Assembly (NCBI RefSeq): GCF_000648235.2
Contig: NZ_AP017977.1
Coordinates: 620,001-684,000 of the forward strand
DNA from: Neochlamydia sp. S13
Lineage (GTDB): Bacteria > Chlamydiota > Chlamydiia > Chlamydiales > Parachlamydiaceae
DNA length: 64,000 bases
Direction of reading: 5' to 3'
The notes below the pieces were generated by a model. The model saw only the letters and a list, made by a program, of their open reading frames with translations, was not told the origin of the DNA and did not search any database. A program made the position numbers and the translations under genes. Below, piece after piece: positions 45,948 through 56,002 of the stretch; position 1 is the stretch's first letter, and the number at the start of each line of letters is the position of its first letter.

Positions 45948-48900
45948 CTAATAATCGCGCTTCCATTTAAGCTGTAGCTGAGCGCTTGAGTCATCTCCAA
46001 CTTGTGCTCGTGCCTTGATGTTACGCCATAGATTCGCTTCTACGCTAATCTCGTTAACTTCAGAGGTAATGCTTTTATTAAGAGAGACAAAAACCCCGCG
46101 GGAGATATACTTGCCTACTTGTATGGAAACTTCGTTAGATTCCTCGCCCTCTGATTTGTTAATATCTATGCGGTCTAAGCCGATACTATCCCGAATCCTA
46201 GTTAGTACATCAGGGCCTTTGTTGCCTTCTTTGCTTAAATTGCTTATAGATTGAGAAAGTTCAGCTCCTTGGAAAGGAGTAATGTCGGTGACGCCTCTTC
46301 CAAAAAGTATCCAGGATAATATCTCGCGTTGAGACATAGGAGGATTAGAACGGAAGGCTATGGAGGGGTTTTTTACAGAGCCCTTAAGGATTACTTCAGC
46401 GACCATTTTACCTAAATCTTTACTAGCAATTACATAAAGATTGGTTTTTTTATCAGGCTCTCCTGCAAAAGAAATAGTGCCCTCTTTAATATCGAAAGTT
46501 TTTCCATTAAAGTTGTAGTCTCCTTCAATGATTTTAACATCTCCAAAAAGCTGAGGAGTCTGAGGGGTGCCTTTCACTTTAACGCCTCCTTGCCATAGGC
46601 TAGCGAGTGCTTTGCCTTTAATGGTGGTATTAGGAGCTATATCAATTTGCATATCCAATTCTACGGGCCAGGTAGGCTGAGAAGAATTAAGAAGGGGGGA
46701 TGCCTCTCCTTCGGGAACATTAATATATCTAACATCGACAGAGTAGGCGAGTGCGGGAGCTTGTTCAGGAATAGTAATTTGGAGCGAATCAGTAGTAAGA
46801 TGGCCCGTTACCTTGGCTTGACGAGCATTACCTTTAATGATCGTTTCGCCACTAGCGATGGCTTTGGCAAAATCAAGGTTTAACAGTTTAATACGTGCGA
46901 GTTGGATATTGAGCGTGAAGGGAAAATTTAACTCTTTTTTTAATTCTAGCCTACCGCTACCGCGGATCGCTCCCTCATTCATATCGAAAGCTTCAAATTC
47001 CTGCAGAGTCAGTATTTTATTGTTAGCTTCAATTTTAGCATTGAGATGATGAAAAGCAGCCCCGGTCGTAGGACTTTCAAAAGAACCATCTTTAATAATA
47101 ATATCTCCTTGAGTATGAAGGTCATTAAGGGAACCTGTAACATCTAAAGCGACAGAAGTATGACCTGAGATAGAAGAAGACTCTATCTCAAATAAAGGCA
47201 AAAAAGGACTGATTTCTCCTTCAGCAGCAAGATGAACCAAGAGAGGGTCATGCTTGCTTATTTGAATGTCTAAAGGATTAATAGAAAGGTGAATAGGTAA
47301 TCTAGCAGTTACTTCAATAGGTTTTGGGGTAAGTCCTATGATCTGAGCAGAACCTGTCATTTGGTTTTCTAAAACGGTTCCTATCATACGTGCTTCTAAA
47401 GAGGTGGGAGAGTCTAGAGGATCATCGACTAATCTAATTTGAGACAGATGGGCACGTATATGACCCTTTAAATTTTCTGGATTGCCAAATAGATCAATCT
47501 CGCCTTGTAGATATCCTATCAAAGGAGCTTGTAAATGAAGGGGATAAAACAATTCTGCCGGCAAATCTTGAAATTGAAAGCGGGCTGCTGCATAGGCATT
47601 TTCTTTTTGGTGATCGAGGGTAAAAAATAAATGACCGGCGCCTATTCGCAGCGATAAAGGAGAAAGTTCAAAGAAATTGTTGTATTTGGTAAAAGTAAAA
47701 GTTTTTTGCAGATCAAAAGGCTTTTTTTTCAAGTGCCCTTGAAGAAGTTCTACTTTTACTGTAAGCTCCTCCTTGTTTAATTTCCAGAAACCCTGGGCTT
47801 GGGCCGCCAAAATACTCTCTTCATCTTCTTGAGTGGAGATACTAAAAGGCCAATAATCTTTCATCCTCTCCACTTTTGTCTCAGCGTTTAATCCTGTAAG
47901 GCTCCCGCTACTGCTATAAGCTTTCTTAGCTTTTAAATGTAGATCTGCTTGAGGAATGCTGAAAGCATTCGTTATATTCCCTGAGAGGATAGCTTCTTCT
48001 AAATAAAAATCGCCATACCGTCCTTTACCTATCTGCCAAACAAAATCCATATTTTGCAATTCTTTCTTATCTTCTAATGAGGCTGTATCGTAAAATTTTA
48101 AGGACACATTGCTTGAAGTTAACAGATCGATATTTAAATATTTTTGCAGTAAATAGCTGTTTTTTATGGAGGCTTCTAAATTGCCGATGAGCGTTTTAGT
48201 CTCTAATTTATAATGTAGGTCTCCGGTTAATTTTTCATTCCCATATTCGGCATCAATATCTTTTAAGTGGATATGCTGCTGGCTCCCTTGCCAAGGATTA
48301 TCTATTTTAAATTTTAGCTGATTGTGGATAAAACTTAAAAAAAGTTGCCCTTTTAAAGCCTCTTCATTTGTTTTAATAAAAGTAAATTGCCCTTCTAAAT
48401 TTTCTAAACTTTCATTGCAAATTTTTAGATGGTCTGTCGCAACTTTAAGCTCGATAATAGGATTGATGACCGTACCCGCAAAGGAGCTGATGAATTGCAT
48501 AGAACCTTCTATAGGAAAATCTAAAGGATTTTTCCAGCGTGAAAGATGGGCCACAACCCCCGTGAATTTGCCTGTTTCTATTTGAAAAGTAGAGGTATTA
48601 AGTAAAAGCTCTCCTTCAACTTGCAAAGGTCCTATATGGCCTGCCACTGAATGAACTTTTAGCCAACCGTCTGGATGGTAGGCAAATTTTCCAAGTATAT
48701 CCTCAGAGGCTGATTCTATTATTTTAATATCTTCTATCGCACTACATTTGAATTGCCCCTGGTAAGATTGATCAGCAGTCAGGGTTCCTCCTAATTCTAG
48801 AGCGGCATCGTGAGCCAGCTCTAAGCCTAGCCATTGAAAAAGAAGGCTTTGTTTAGGGGCGAGCAGATCTAAATGATAGGTGAAATGGGAGGAGCCCTGG

Positions 48901-49493
48901 CAAGAAAGATTTAGGCGCATTCCTTCTTGGTTTAAAGCTTCTTTTTTTAAGGATAGATTTACATGAGCGATATGATTTTGAGGACGAAAAGTTAAAGAGC
49001 CAGAAAGATCTAACGGAAAAAGTTGGGCAGGGAATTCATGAGGTAAAAGATGGGGAGCAATCGTAAGATTTTCAATAGAAAGCTCGGCAAAGTGAATATT
49101 ATAAGGAAAAATTTTCCAAGAGAGTTTAGGCTTGTCGGCAGGAGAATTTAATGGGGGAGTAGGGTAATCTAGGAGATGCACATGGCTTAAAGAGACTGCC
49201 CGTAAAGCAAAAGTTTTGCTGAGTAATCGCCAATAGGGAATGGAAAGCTTAATTTCATCTATTGTCAGCCAAATCGACTGGTTGTGCTTAATTTTAACCT
49301 TATAAGCAACCCAATTAAAAGGCAGGGGGAAGGCCAGCTCCTCAATCTCTACTTCATGACCCGTTTTTTCATGAATGATTTCCGTTAGAAAGGAAAGAAT
49401 AGCCTTTTGGGCGTGAGAAGTTTGTAGATAACCCCATACTGCTACAAATACACAAATCAACCCCACTAGAAAAACAGATAAAACTTTTTTCAT
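45948..49493 (-). CDS. tamB: TamB/DUF490 inner-membrane-anchored assembly protein
   Basis: The 1181-residue AsmA-like protein has one N-terminal anchor (VLSVFLVGLICVFVAVWGYL) and then a very long beta-rich body that should form a lipid-lined groove across the periplasm. The C-terminal DUF490 domain is clear: GDVKIIEGDYNFNGKTFDIK, ILSWILFGRGVTDI, VSIQVGKYISRGVFVSLN and the final ARAQVGDDSSAQLQLKWKRD. The ATG at 49493 is one base past the tamA stop; a TTG at 49511 would overlap and is less likely. With TamA it takes part in outer-membrane assembly and lipid transport. E. coli TamB has 1259 residues. Confidence 0.93.
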   Translation of the reverse strand: MKKVLSVFLVGLICVFVAVWGYLQTSHAQKAILSFLTEIIHEKTGHEVEIEELAFPLPFNWVAYKVKIKHNQSIWLTIDEIKLSIPYWRLLSKTFALRAVSLSHVHLLDYPTPPLNSPADKPKLSWKIFPYNIHFAELSIENLTIAPHLLPHEFPAQLFPLDLSGSLTFRPQNHIAHVNLSLKKEALNQEGMRLNLSCQGSSHFTYHLDLLAPKQSLLFQWLGLELAHDAALELGGTLTADQSYQGQFKCSAIEDIKIIESASEDILGKFAYHPDGWLKVHSVAGHIGPLQVEGELLLNTSTFQIETGKFTGVVAHLSRWKNPLDFPIEGSMQFISSFAGTVINPIIELKVATDHLKICNESLENLEGQFTFIKTNEEALKGQLFLSFIHNQLKFKIDNPWQGSQQHIHLKDIDAEYGNEKLTGDLHYKLETKTLIGNLEASIKNSYLLQKYLNIDLLTSSNVSLKFYDTASLEDKKELQNMDFVWQIGKGRYGDFYLEEAILSGNITNAFSIPQADLHLKAKKAYSSSGSLTGLNAETKVERMKDYWPFSISTQEDEESILAAQAQGFWKLNKEELTVKVELLQGHLKKKPFDLQKTFTFTKYNNFFELSPLSLRIGAGHLFFTLDHQKENAYAAARFQFQDLPAELFYPLHLQAPLIGYLQGEIDLFGNPENLKGHIRAHLSQIRLVDDPLDSPTSLEARMIGTVLENQMTGSAQIIGLTPKPIEVTARLPIHLSINPLDIQISKHDPLLVHLAAEGEISPFLPLFEIESSSISGHTSVALDVTGSLNDLHTQGDIIIKDGSFESPTTGAAFHHLNAKIEANNKILTLQEFEAFDMNEGAIRGSGRLELKKELNFPFTLNIQLARIKLLNLDFAKAIASGETIIKGNARQAKVTGHLTTDSLQITIPEQAPALAYSVDVRYINVPEGEASPLLNSSQPTWPVELDMQIDIAPNTTIKGKALASLWQGGVKVKGTPQTPQLFGDVKIIEGDYNFNGKTFDIKEGTISFAGEPDKKTNLYVIASKDLGKMVAEVILKGSVKNPSIAFRSNPPMSQREILSWILFGRGVTDITPFQGAELSQSISNLSKEGNKGPDVLTRIRDSIGLDRIDINKSEGEESNEVSIQVGKYISRGVFVSLNKSITSEVNEISVEANLWRNIKARAQVGDDSSAQLQLKWKRDY

Positions 49494-49494
49494 C

Positions 49495-51276
49495 TTAAAA
49501 TGCCTGCCCAATGCTTAAATAGACTTGAAACTTCTCGTCAATATGATATCTACGGTGTAAAGGAATTGCAAGATCTATCCGTAAAGGGCCTACAGGGGTG
49601 TTATATCTTAATCCAATACCAGCAGATTGCAAGATTTGTTTGTTAAATTGGGGTAAATAATTCTTAAAAACATTTCCAAAATCATAAAAAATTACCCCTC
49701 CCCATGTTTCTGTGGCTCGCCAACGTCCTTCTAAAGAATAAATCATCATGGAACGCCCGCCTATCGGTTCATTATCATGTAAAGGGCTAACTGTCATGAA
49801 ATGATAACCCCGCAAAAGATTTTCATTTCCTGCATAAAAGCGTTCAGAAGGAGGTATGGTATGACGTTTTTTCCCAAATATCGAGCCAAAAGTTCCTTTA
49901 GCAGCAAAAACAAAGCGTTTATCCGAGGTAAGAGGAAGATAAATAAAACCTGTAAAAGTGTTAATGCAATAGGCAAATTTGGGATGAAGAATCTGTAAAG
50001 AAGGGATGATTTTAACATGGAGGGCCAGGCCCTGCGTGGGATCTAAAATATTATTAGTTTTTTTCCAACGCAGCTGGAAAGGAATTTTGAACAGATTAAA
50101 ATTTCCGTTGTTATCAGAATGAGTATCACGTAAACGTTTAAACATTCCTCCATACGAAAGGCGCGTGTAATCATTAAGCTGCCTTTCAAGAATACCTGAA
50201 ACACTGAATGAGGAAGCATGAAAACCTTTAGTCGTTTGGCGTTGAAATTCTGCCAGCCAGATAAGGTCCTGGTTTGAGCGTTGAAAGTCAGGGATAACAT
50301 AAGCTAAAGTTCCTTCTTGGAGGCGTTGAGCCATTAATGCTTTAAAGCTAAGCTTTTCCCCGCGACCTCGAATGTTTCGATGTTCCCATTCACCTAAGAT
50401 CCCTAAGCCATCGTCTGTAGAATATCCTATACCTGCCGCAATGCTACGATGTTTACCTTCTAAGACTTCTATTTCTATGGGAAGTAAGCCCTCTTGTGAA
50501 GCATTATCGAGGTGAGTAATGGAAATAGAGCTAAATAGGCCGGTAGCTTCTAAGGCACCATGAGTTCTTTCAATCGGCGTAGGATGATAAATATCTCCTA
50601 GATGCCAGGCAATCTTTTTACTAACAAATTCGGAAGAAACCCGCTGGAGGCCTAAAAACTTTACTTCTCCAAAATAGCATTTAGGCCCTGTATTGACACG
50701 GAGGACAACATAGATAGAGTGCGTGGATTGATCAGCAATCACTTCGCGATCTACAATTTTTGCTAGTGGATAACCCTCTCTTTCTAACTTTAATATTAAA
50801 AGCTCTTCGGCATCAAGAATACTTTTAGGAAAGGCGGGACGACCCAATGTGAGGCCTAACTCTTCTTTATTCCAATTCGTATAAAGAGAGGTTAGATCGT
50901 TTTTAAGGTCGGAAGGGAGGATTTCAAAGCTGGCCAAAGGGTAGACCGGTCCGGTATTGATCTTAAAAACTACTTGGGCTGTCTGATTGTTGAAGTTAAC
51001 TTCCACATTGACTTTAGCCTGGTAATAGGCTTGGCTATGAAGAGCCTTAATGAGAAGAGGCAGATCTGCTTCAGCACGCCTTTTTAAGCCACGATTAGTA
51101 GAAGGAGGGGAGCTTTGCAGCTCTACCGTTTTAGAGATTGTTTGAAGTAAAGAGAGAGTTTCCGGATGAGAAACCCCTTGAAAAATTACCTGATAAGCTT
51201 CGACAGCATACAAAGAAAGATTCAAAATCGCTATAAACATGATCAGGCATAGTATTTTGGAGAAAGAGGCGATCAT
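49495..51276 (-). CDS. tamA: TamA/Omp85-family outer-membrane protein
   Basis: The 593-residue protein has an N-terminal signal sequence (ILCLIMFIAILNLSLYAVEA). About three POTRA domains cover roughly 25-265 (for example GPKCYFGEVKFLGLQRVSSE), and a 16-strand barrel follows. The lid motif region GGRSMMIYSLEGRW corresponds to the Omp85 xRGF area, with LLRGY nearby. The barrel ends in LSIGQAF with the terminal phenylalanine expected for insertion by BamA. Its size is that of TamA (577 in E. coli), and tamB follows after one base, which supports TamA over BamA. Confidence 0.93.
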   Translation of the reverse strand: MIASFSKILCLIMFIAILNLSLYAVEAYQVIFQGVSHPETLSLLQTISKTVELQSSPPSTNRGLKRRAEADLPLLIKALHSQAYYQAKVNVEVNFNNQTAQVVFKINTGPVYPLASFEILPSDLKNDLTSLYTNWNKEELGLTLGRPAFPKSILDAEELLILKLEREGYPLAKIVDREVIADQSTHSIYVVLRVNTGPKCYFGEVKFLGLQRVSSEFVSKKIAWHLGDIYHPTPIERTHGALEATGLFSSISITHLDNASQEGLLPIEIEVLEGKHRSIAAGIGYSTDDGLGILGEWEHRNIRGRGEKLSFKALMAQRLQEGTLAYVIPDFQRSNQDLIWLAEFQRQTTKGFHASSFSVSGILERQLNDYTRLSYGGMFKRLRDTHSDNNGNFNLFKIPFQLRWKKTNNILDPTQGLALHVKIIPSLQILHPKFAYCINTFTGFIYLPLTSDKRFVFAAKGTFGSIFGKKRHTIPPSERFYAGNENLLRGYHFMTVSPLHDNEPIGGRSMMIYSLEGRWRATETWGGVIFYDFGNVFKNYLPQFNKQILQSAGIGLRYNTPVGPLRIDLAIPLHRRYHIDEKFQVYLSIGQAF

Positions 51277-51581
51277 GCTTTAAAGTCCTAATTTTCTTTT
51301 ATCCAGCAGTAAGGTAAGCATTATTGCTTGATTCTAAATTTTCAACAAGAAAAGAGTCATTTATTTTTGCAAAATGGATTGACTATCAACTAGTTGTTGA
51401 TCATTCTTCTTAAGAATTTTTTATAGCCCATACAGAAAAAAAGCACGCAGGGATAGAATGGCATGTTATTTGCTATAAAATAAAAAGTGATATTTTTTTT
51501 ATTTAATATAATAATTAGACTTTTTAATTAATTATTATTATAATGAATATTATTAATTAATAATATTAATGGGGGAAATGT
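51277..51581. other. AT-rich region between tamA and the 425-residue gene
   Basis: The 305 bases hold divergent promoters. The right end (51480-51570) is almost pure A/T and contains a 22-base palindrome. A nearly pure A/T tract of this kind just before a gene is often curved or a binding site for nucleoid proteins; that is inference. No gene is seen. Confidence 0.4.
51546..51567. promoter_or_regulatory. 22-base perfect palindrome before the 425-residue gene
   Basis: AATATTATTAATTAATAATATT reads the same on both strands and ends 14 bases before the ATG at 51582, just upstream of the ribosome site GGGGGA (51571-51576). It could be an operator or an mRNA hairpin near the ribosome site. The all-A/T sequence makes chance more likely than for a mixed palindrome. 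Confidence 0.5.
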
Positions 51582-52859
51582 ATGTCAGTTTCTAATGGAT
51601 TACCTCAGTGGCAATCTACCTATCCTTCAAGAGAAGGAAATAAAGAGGTTAAAAATACTTCTTCCTCCCCCAAAGCTATTTTCATAGGGGAAAGAGGGAA
51701 GGTTGATCAAGCGGTTCATCAGCTGGCAAGCGCAAGTCGAGCAGCGGCAACTGAAAAGCCTAAATCTTTTCAACGCACTTCCCTCCCAACCGCTAATCCT
51801 TTGGTAAAAAGGATATATAAGCGGGCAATTAAATCTACTCCCTCTTTTACGACAAGGCAAGAAGTTCCTTCTAAACCAAACTTTATGTCTTCCAAAGAGC
51901 ATGGCTTATATAAAGGTAAGAGAATCTCTTCTTTAGACTCCCAAGAAAATAAAAATATCGATAACTTTGCTAAGAGCCAATTCAACTCCTTTTCTTTTAA
52001 GGGAATATGGTCAGGTTTGCAAAAGGTCGGTTTAGCATTTAAAGCGGCTCTTATTACGGCAAGCTCGCCTCTTTTCTCCTTTATTAAATCGATCAAGGCG
52101 GCTGTTTTAAATTTCTTCCATAGACAAGGCTTGCCGTCTGACTTAGCAAAGTTTAATTCTTTTAAAATTAAAAATGACGAGAGAACATTAAAAGATATTA
52201 GTGAAATGATTGTAGGCAGAGAAGTAGATCATCAACTTAGCGATTTAAAATTCGATGACCTGTCTGTTGGAGTCCAATTACCTACTCAATTTTCTTTAGA
52301 CTTACCGCGTGCTGATAATTTTGTTATTAACGGTAGAAATATGTACCCCCGTACAGAAAAAACCGCAGAGGAGGTAAAAAATTGTGGAGAAAAAATATAT
52401 GAGGTCTTAGGAAGAGAAGAAACCTTAGTAGTGGGACGTTTTTTTCATCAATCCTGCACCGTGGGACTCTTGCACAAGTTCATTCAGAAAATGGAAAAGT
52501 TTAATAATACAAATGAAAAGAATAACCGGTACGCATATGGGCAAGCACCTGGAGGAGAGCTTAATATTGAGGTGCAAAAGGGGATCGCTCACTTTTCTTA
52601 TAAGCTCACTTATCAAATTATGAGAGAAGAAGATCCCGAGACTGTTATGGCTTATTGTGGAATGGAAACAAGAATTAGCCTGCCTCTTGAAGAATTAAAA
52701 AATTTAACTCACTTAGATTTAGAGGGTTTAGAAGGGCAAGGGGAAGAGAAGGTTAAAGAACTTGCTCCTAACTTGCAGGCTGTGGTTGCCTGCACAAAGT
52801 TTTATGCCGCTCTTGAAGAGGCTCATGAGGCTAATGGAATCTCTAAAAAAGAGAAATAA
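51582..52859 (+). CDS. Orphan 425-residue protein, candidate secreted protein
   Basis: I do not recognise this protein. The first 130 residues are polar and low in order (MSVSNGLPQWQSTYPSREGN), rich in Ser, Lys and Pro, and without a signal peptide. Residues 140-180 form an amphipathic or weakly hydrophobic stretch (GIWSGLQKVGLAFKAALITA). The rest, about 190-420, looks folded, with mixed alpha/beta composition. A disordered Ser-rich start with a later compact domain is typical of type III effectors, so this is a candidate, by composition only. GGGGGA precedes the ATG. The gene stands alone between tamA and hemL. Confidence 0.7.
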   Translation: MSVSNGLPQWQSTYPSREGNKEVKNTSSSPKAIFIGERGKVDQAVHQLASASRAAATEKPKSFQRTSLPTANPLVKRIYKRAIKSTPSFTTRQEVPSKPNFMSSKEHGLYKGKRISSLDSQENKNIDNFAKSQFNSFSFKGIWSGLQKVGLAFKAALITASSPLFSFIKSIKAAVLNFFHRQGLPSDLAKFNSFKIKNDERTLKDISEMIVGREVDHQLSDLKFDDLSVGVQLPTQFSLDLPRADNFVINGRNMYPRTEKTAEEVKNCGEKIYEVLGREETLVVGRFFHQSCTVGLLHKFIQKMEKFNNTNEKNNRYAYGQAPGGELNIEVQKGIAHFSYKLTYQIMREEDPETVMAYCGMETRISLPLEELKNLTHLDLEGLEGQGEEKVKELAPNLQAVVACTKFYAALEEAHEANGISKKEK

Positions 52860-53086
52860 AGGAAGAGTCTCTAGCGAAGGATAGAGGGGATTTTGTTCCA
52901 GCCGTATTTAACTAGGGTAAATTAGCCTCTCTGGCTTCTAGCCTGGTGATTGGGTGCTCTATCCTTCTGTTCGTAGATCATAGGCTTATCTTTCCAGAGG
53001 AGCATAAGTTTCTCGGCAGGTTTTAAAACTTCTCAACAAATTTACGATCACTTATGCTTTTTTCTTACTCATCTAAGGTGTAAGAA

Positions 53087-54394
53087 ATGCTTGCTCGCCC
53101 AAAAAGTCTAGAAATTTATAGACGTCTTTGTGAAGTAATTCCAGGAGGAGTCAATTCTCCTGTGCGTTCTTGTCAAAATATGCATCAGCCTCCTTTAGTG
53201 GCTGAACGCGCTTGGCAAGATCTTCTCTATGATGCTGATGGGCATGCCTATATCGACTACTGCGGTTCGTGGGGAGCTCTCATTCACGGCCATGCACATC
53301 CTCAAATTATAGAAGCTGCGCAAAAACGCATGGCCTTAGGCTCTACTTTTGGCATTACGACTTCGATCGAAGAAAAGCTTGCTCGCTATGTCATTACGCT
53401 CATGGAATCGATTGATAAAATTCGCTTTGTCTCTTCAGGTACAGAAGCGACAATGAGCGCTATTCGTCTAGCAAGGGGCTACACCCAACGCGAGTTAATT
53501 ATTAAGTTTGCAGGAAACTATCATGGCCATGCAGATTTCTTTCTTGTACAAGCTGGTTCAGGGGTGGCAGGCTTCCTACCCCAAGCTTCATCACAAGGTA
53601 TCCCTCCCGAGGTCGTTCGTTATACAATCTGCTTGCCATATAATGACATAGAGGGGTGCCGCCAAGTGATGCGTGACCCTAAAAACCGGGAACGTATTGC
53701 TGCTGTGATTTTAGAACCGGTTGCAGGTAATATGGGTGTGGTGCCTGCTACGCAGGAATTTATCCATATGCTACGCCAAGAAACTTCTGCCACAGGCGCT
53801 TTATTAATTTTTGATGAAGTCATGACAGGTTTTCGAGTGGGATTAAAGGGAGCGCAAGGCTTGTATGGGGTTCGTCCTGATCTGACTACTTTTGGGAAAA
53901 TTATTGGAGGGGGCTTTCCTGCCGCTGCTTTTGGAGGACGCCGTGATATTATGGATTGCTTGGCTCCCTTAGGGCCTGTTTATCAAGCGGGAACATTATC
54001 CGGAAATCCTGTAGCTATGGAAGCAGGCTTACAAGCCCTAAAGCTCTTAAATCAAGAGGGTTTTTATGAAGAGCTATTACGTAAAACTAATCTCATCACT
54101 CAGCCTATCCAGGAATATCTTTTAAGCACAGGTAAGCAGGCTTGCATTCAGCAGGCAGGTTCCATGTTTACTCTGTTTTTTGGTTCTAAAAAAGTTACGC
54201 ATTTTGGTGATACCAAGCAGTTGGATAACGAAATGTTTGCTCGTTTCTTCCGCTATTTATTTGCAAAAGGCATCTACATTCCTCCCTTGCACATTGAAGC
54301 ATGGTTTATCTCGCAAGCGCACAGGGAAGAAAATTTAATCAAAACACGCGATCTTATTTTAGAATTTTTAAAAAAAGAGATGCCTTGCTCTTAA
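53087..54394 (+). CDS. hemL: Glutamate-1-semialdehyde 2,1-aminomutase
   Basis: The 435-residue class III PLP enzyme makes 5-aminolevulinate for haem and other tetrapyrroles. It starts RRLCEVIPGGVNSPVRSCQN, has VSSGTEATMSAIRLARGYT, the PLP-binding Asp region LLIFDEVMTGFR and the Schiff-base lysine in TTFGKIIGGGFPAAAFGG. The length is normal. Preceded by AAGGTG, it is a single gene ended by a hairpin terminator that begins inside its last codons. Confidence 0.95.
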   Translation: MLARPKSLEIYRRLCEVIPGGVNSPVRSCQNMHQPPLVAERAWQDLLYDADGHAYIDYCGSWGALIHGHAHPQIIEAAQKRMALGSTFGITTSIEEKLARYVITLMESIDKIRFVSSGTEATMSAIRLARGYTQRELIIKFAGNYHGHADFFLVQAGSGVAGFLPQASSQGIPPEVVRYTICLPYNDIEGCRQVMRDPKNRERIAAVILEPVAGNMGVVPATQEFIHMLRQETSATGALLIFDEVMTGFRVGLKGAQGLYGVRPDLTTFGKIIGGGFPAAAFGGRRDIMDCLAPLGPVYQAGTLSGNPVAMEAGLQALKLLNQEGFYEELLRKTNLITQPIQEYLLSTGKQACIQQAGSMFTLFFGSKKVTHFGDTKQLDNEMFARFFRYLFAKGIYIPPLHIEAWFISQAHREENLIKTRDLILEFLKKEMPCS

Positions 54395-54428
54395 AAATAG
54401 GAAGAGGCAAGGAAACTTTTTGCTTTTT
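54383..54428 (+). terminator. Rho-independent terminator of hemL
   Basis: CCTTGCTCTT (54383-54392) pairs with AAGAGGCAAGG (54402-54412) with one bulge, followed by AAACTTTTTGCTTTTTTT. The left arm overlaps the end of hemL. It lies against the converging hydantoinase gene, whose stop is at 54434. Confidence 0.8.
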
Positions 54429-54433
54429 TTACT

Positions 54434-56002
54434 CTAAATGGCCCTGGGTTGATTGCCTGATGCTTTTACAATGACTCTAGCCATTCGATTAGGTATATAG
54501 TGATAAGGTAAAATCTCTATATCTACAATGCTAACTGTTTTAAAATCAGCGCCTTTTTGGATAGCAGCTTGAATAGCTTGTTGCTGTAGCTCTTCTAAGG
54601 TCTCCTGGCGATGTTCTAAAGAAACGACAGTATCAATAGTGGCCGAAATCGTAGCAAGGGCAGCACCAAATGCATTCGCATAATGAGCATAGGGAGGAAT
54701 AATAAAGCGCCCGTCAAAAAGATGTTGCGGCAATAAAGCAGAGCCCCCTCCAATCATAATCACAGGCAGGGAACGTTCTTCAGGCCCAATTTTTGAGATA
54801 AGCTCATAAATTTGTTTGACCACTTCATCGATAACTGCTTTACAACCTTTCCTAGGCAAGGATACGTTTTGGGGGCGGGCTCCAGCAATATCTACATAGC
54901 CTAAAGCTAGGGCGATATCTGTCAGAGTCAATTGCTTTCCCCCAAAGCTGAGTGATTGCGAGAAAGTTTTATTGCCGCAGCTTTTAGGGCCAATATGAAT
55001 TTTCTCTTGGGTAATTTGAATCTGGCTGCCTCCTCCTAAAGCTATAGAATATACATCAGGCATAGGAAAATTTAGAGTCACTCCCCCTATGCATGAATTA
55101 TTAAAACAGCGGCGTGGAATGCCTTTACGAACGATTCCAATATCCGTGGAGGTGCCACCAATATCAATAACAATAGCATCTTCTTTTTGGGCTAGACGTG
55201 AGCCTCCAATAAATGAATTGGTAGGGCCTGCTGAGATGGTAAAGATAGGATATTCATTAGCGTTTGCCAAGTCCGCTACACTTCCATCGTTTTGTGTAAT
55301 CCAAAGAGGGCAAGCGATTCCCAGATCTCCACAAATGGCCACTAAATTTTTAAACGCCGTAGGCATGACTTGTTTTAAAGCAGCATTTAAAATGGTGGAG
55401 TTTTCGCGTTCAATAAAGCCTGCTCCCCCAATTTGATGGGAAAGAGAGATAGGCAGTTCTCCTTGCGTCATCTCTTGCGCAATTTCTTTTACCAGCAGCT
55501 CGTGATGAGAATTTAATGAGGCATAGACCCCAATAACTGCTAAGCTTTCAATGTTTTTTTTCAACAACTCTTTTAAAGCCGATCTAATCTCAGCAGGATT
55601 GATAGGCGTGATAGGATCGCCATGGCATTCAAAGCCTCCATTAATAGTAATGGTATCTACATACATGCTTTTTTTAAGCGCAGGAGGCCATAGTAAACAA
55701 CTAGGTAGCGATTGGGGATGATGCCCAGCAATGCGAATCACTCCTACGCGGTAAAGATTATCCTGTTGGTGAATGGCATTGGCTACCTGGGTAGTTCCTA
55801 AAAATATCCCCGTAATATCTTCACGGATAATAGAGGCTTCATCAAGGATTTGCTTTAAAGCTGTTTTAATGCCTGTATTTAAGTCGGGAGTGGTAGCAGT
55901 TTTTGCACAGGCAATCACCTCGTTATCCGAGTCTAAAAGCACTACATCTGTGTTAGTTCCACCAATGTCAATGCCGATTTTATATTTTTGATTTATTTTC
56001 AT
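54434..56002 (-). CDS. Hydantoinase/oxoprolinase family protein, HyuA-like
   Basis: The 522-residue protein of the ASKHA fold has phosphate motif GIDIGGTNTDVVLLDSDNE at the N-terminus and a second ATP site IVIDIGGTSTDIGIVRKG. The adenosine motif region is MIGGGSALLPQHLFDGR. Known relatives hydrolyse five-membered cyclic amides with ATP (hydantoins, 5-oxoproline). The start overlaps the DUF917 stop as ATGA. Permease, DUF917 protein and this enzyme form one operon, so they should take up and open a small ring compound. The substrate is not known. Confidence 0.88.
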   Translation of the reverse strand: MKINQKYKIGIDIGGTNTDVVLLDSDNEVIACAKTATTPDLNTGIKTALKQILDEASIIREDITGIFLGTTQVANAIHQQDNLYRVGVIRIAGHHPQSLPSCLLWPPALKKSMYVDTITINGGFECHGDPITPINPAEIRSALKELLKKNIESLAVIGVYASLNSHHELLVKEIAQEMTQGELPISLSHQIGGAGFIERENSTILNAALKQVMPTAFKNLVAICGDLGIACPLWITQNDGSVADLANANEYPIFTISAGPTNSFIGGSRLAQKEDAIVIDIGGTSTDIGIVRKGIPRRCFNNSCIGGVTLNFPMPDVYSIALGGGSQIQITQEKIHIGPKSCGNKTFSQSLSFGGKQLTLTDIALALGYVDIAGARPQNVSLPRKGCKAVIDEVVKQIYELISKIGPEERSLPVIMIGGGSALLPQHLFDGRFIIPPYAHYANAFGAALATISATIDTVVSLEHRQETLEELQQQAIQAAIQKGADFKTVSIVDIEILPYHYIPNRMARVIVKASGNQPRAI

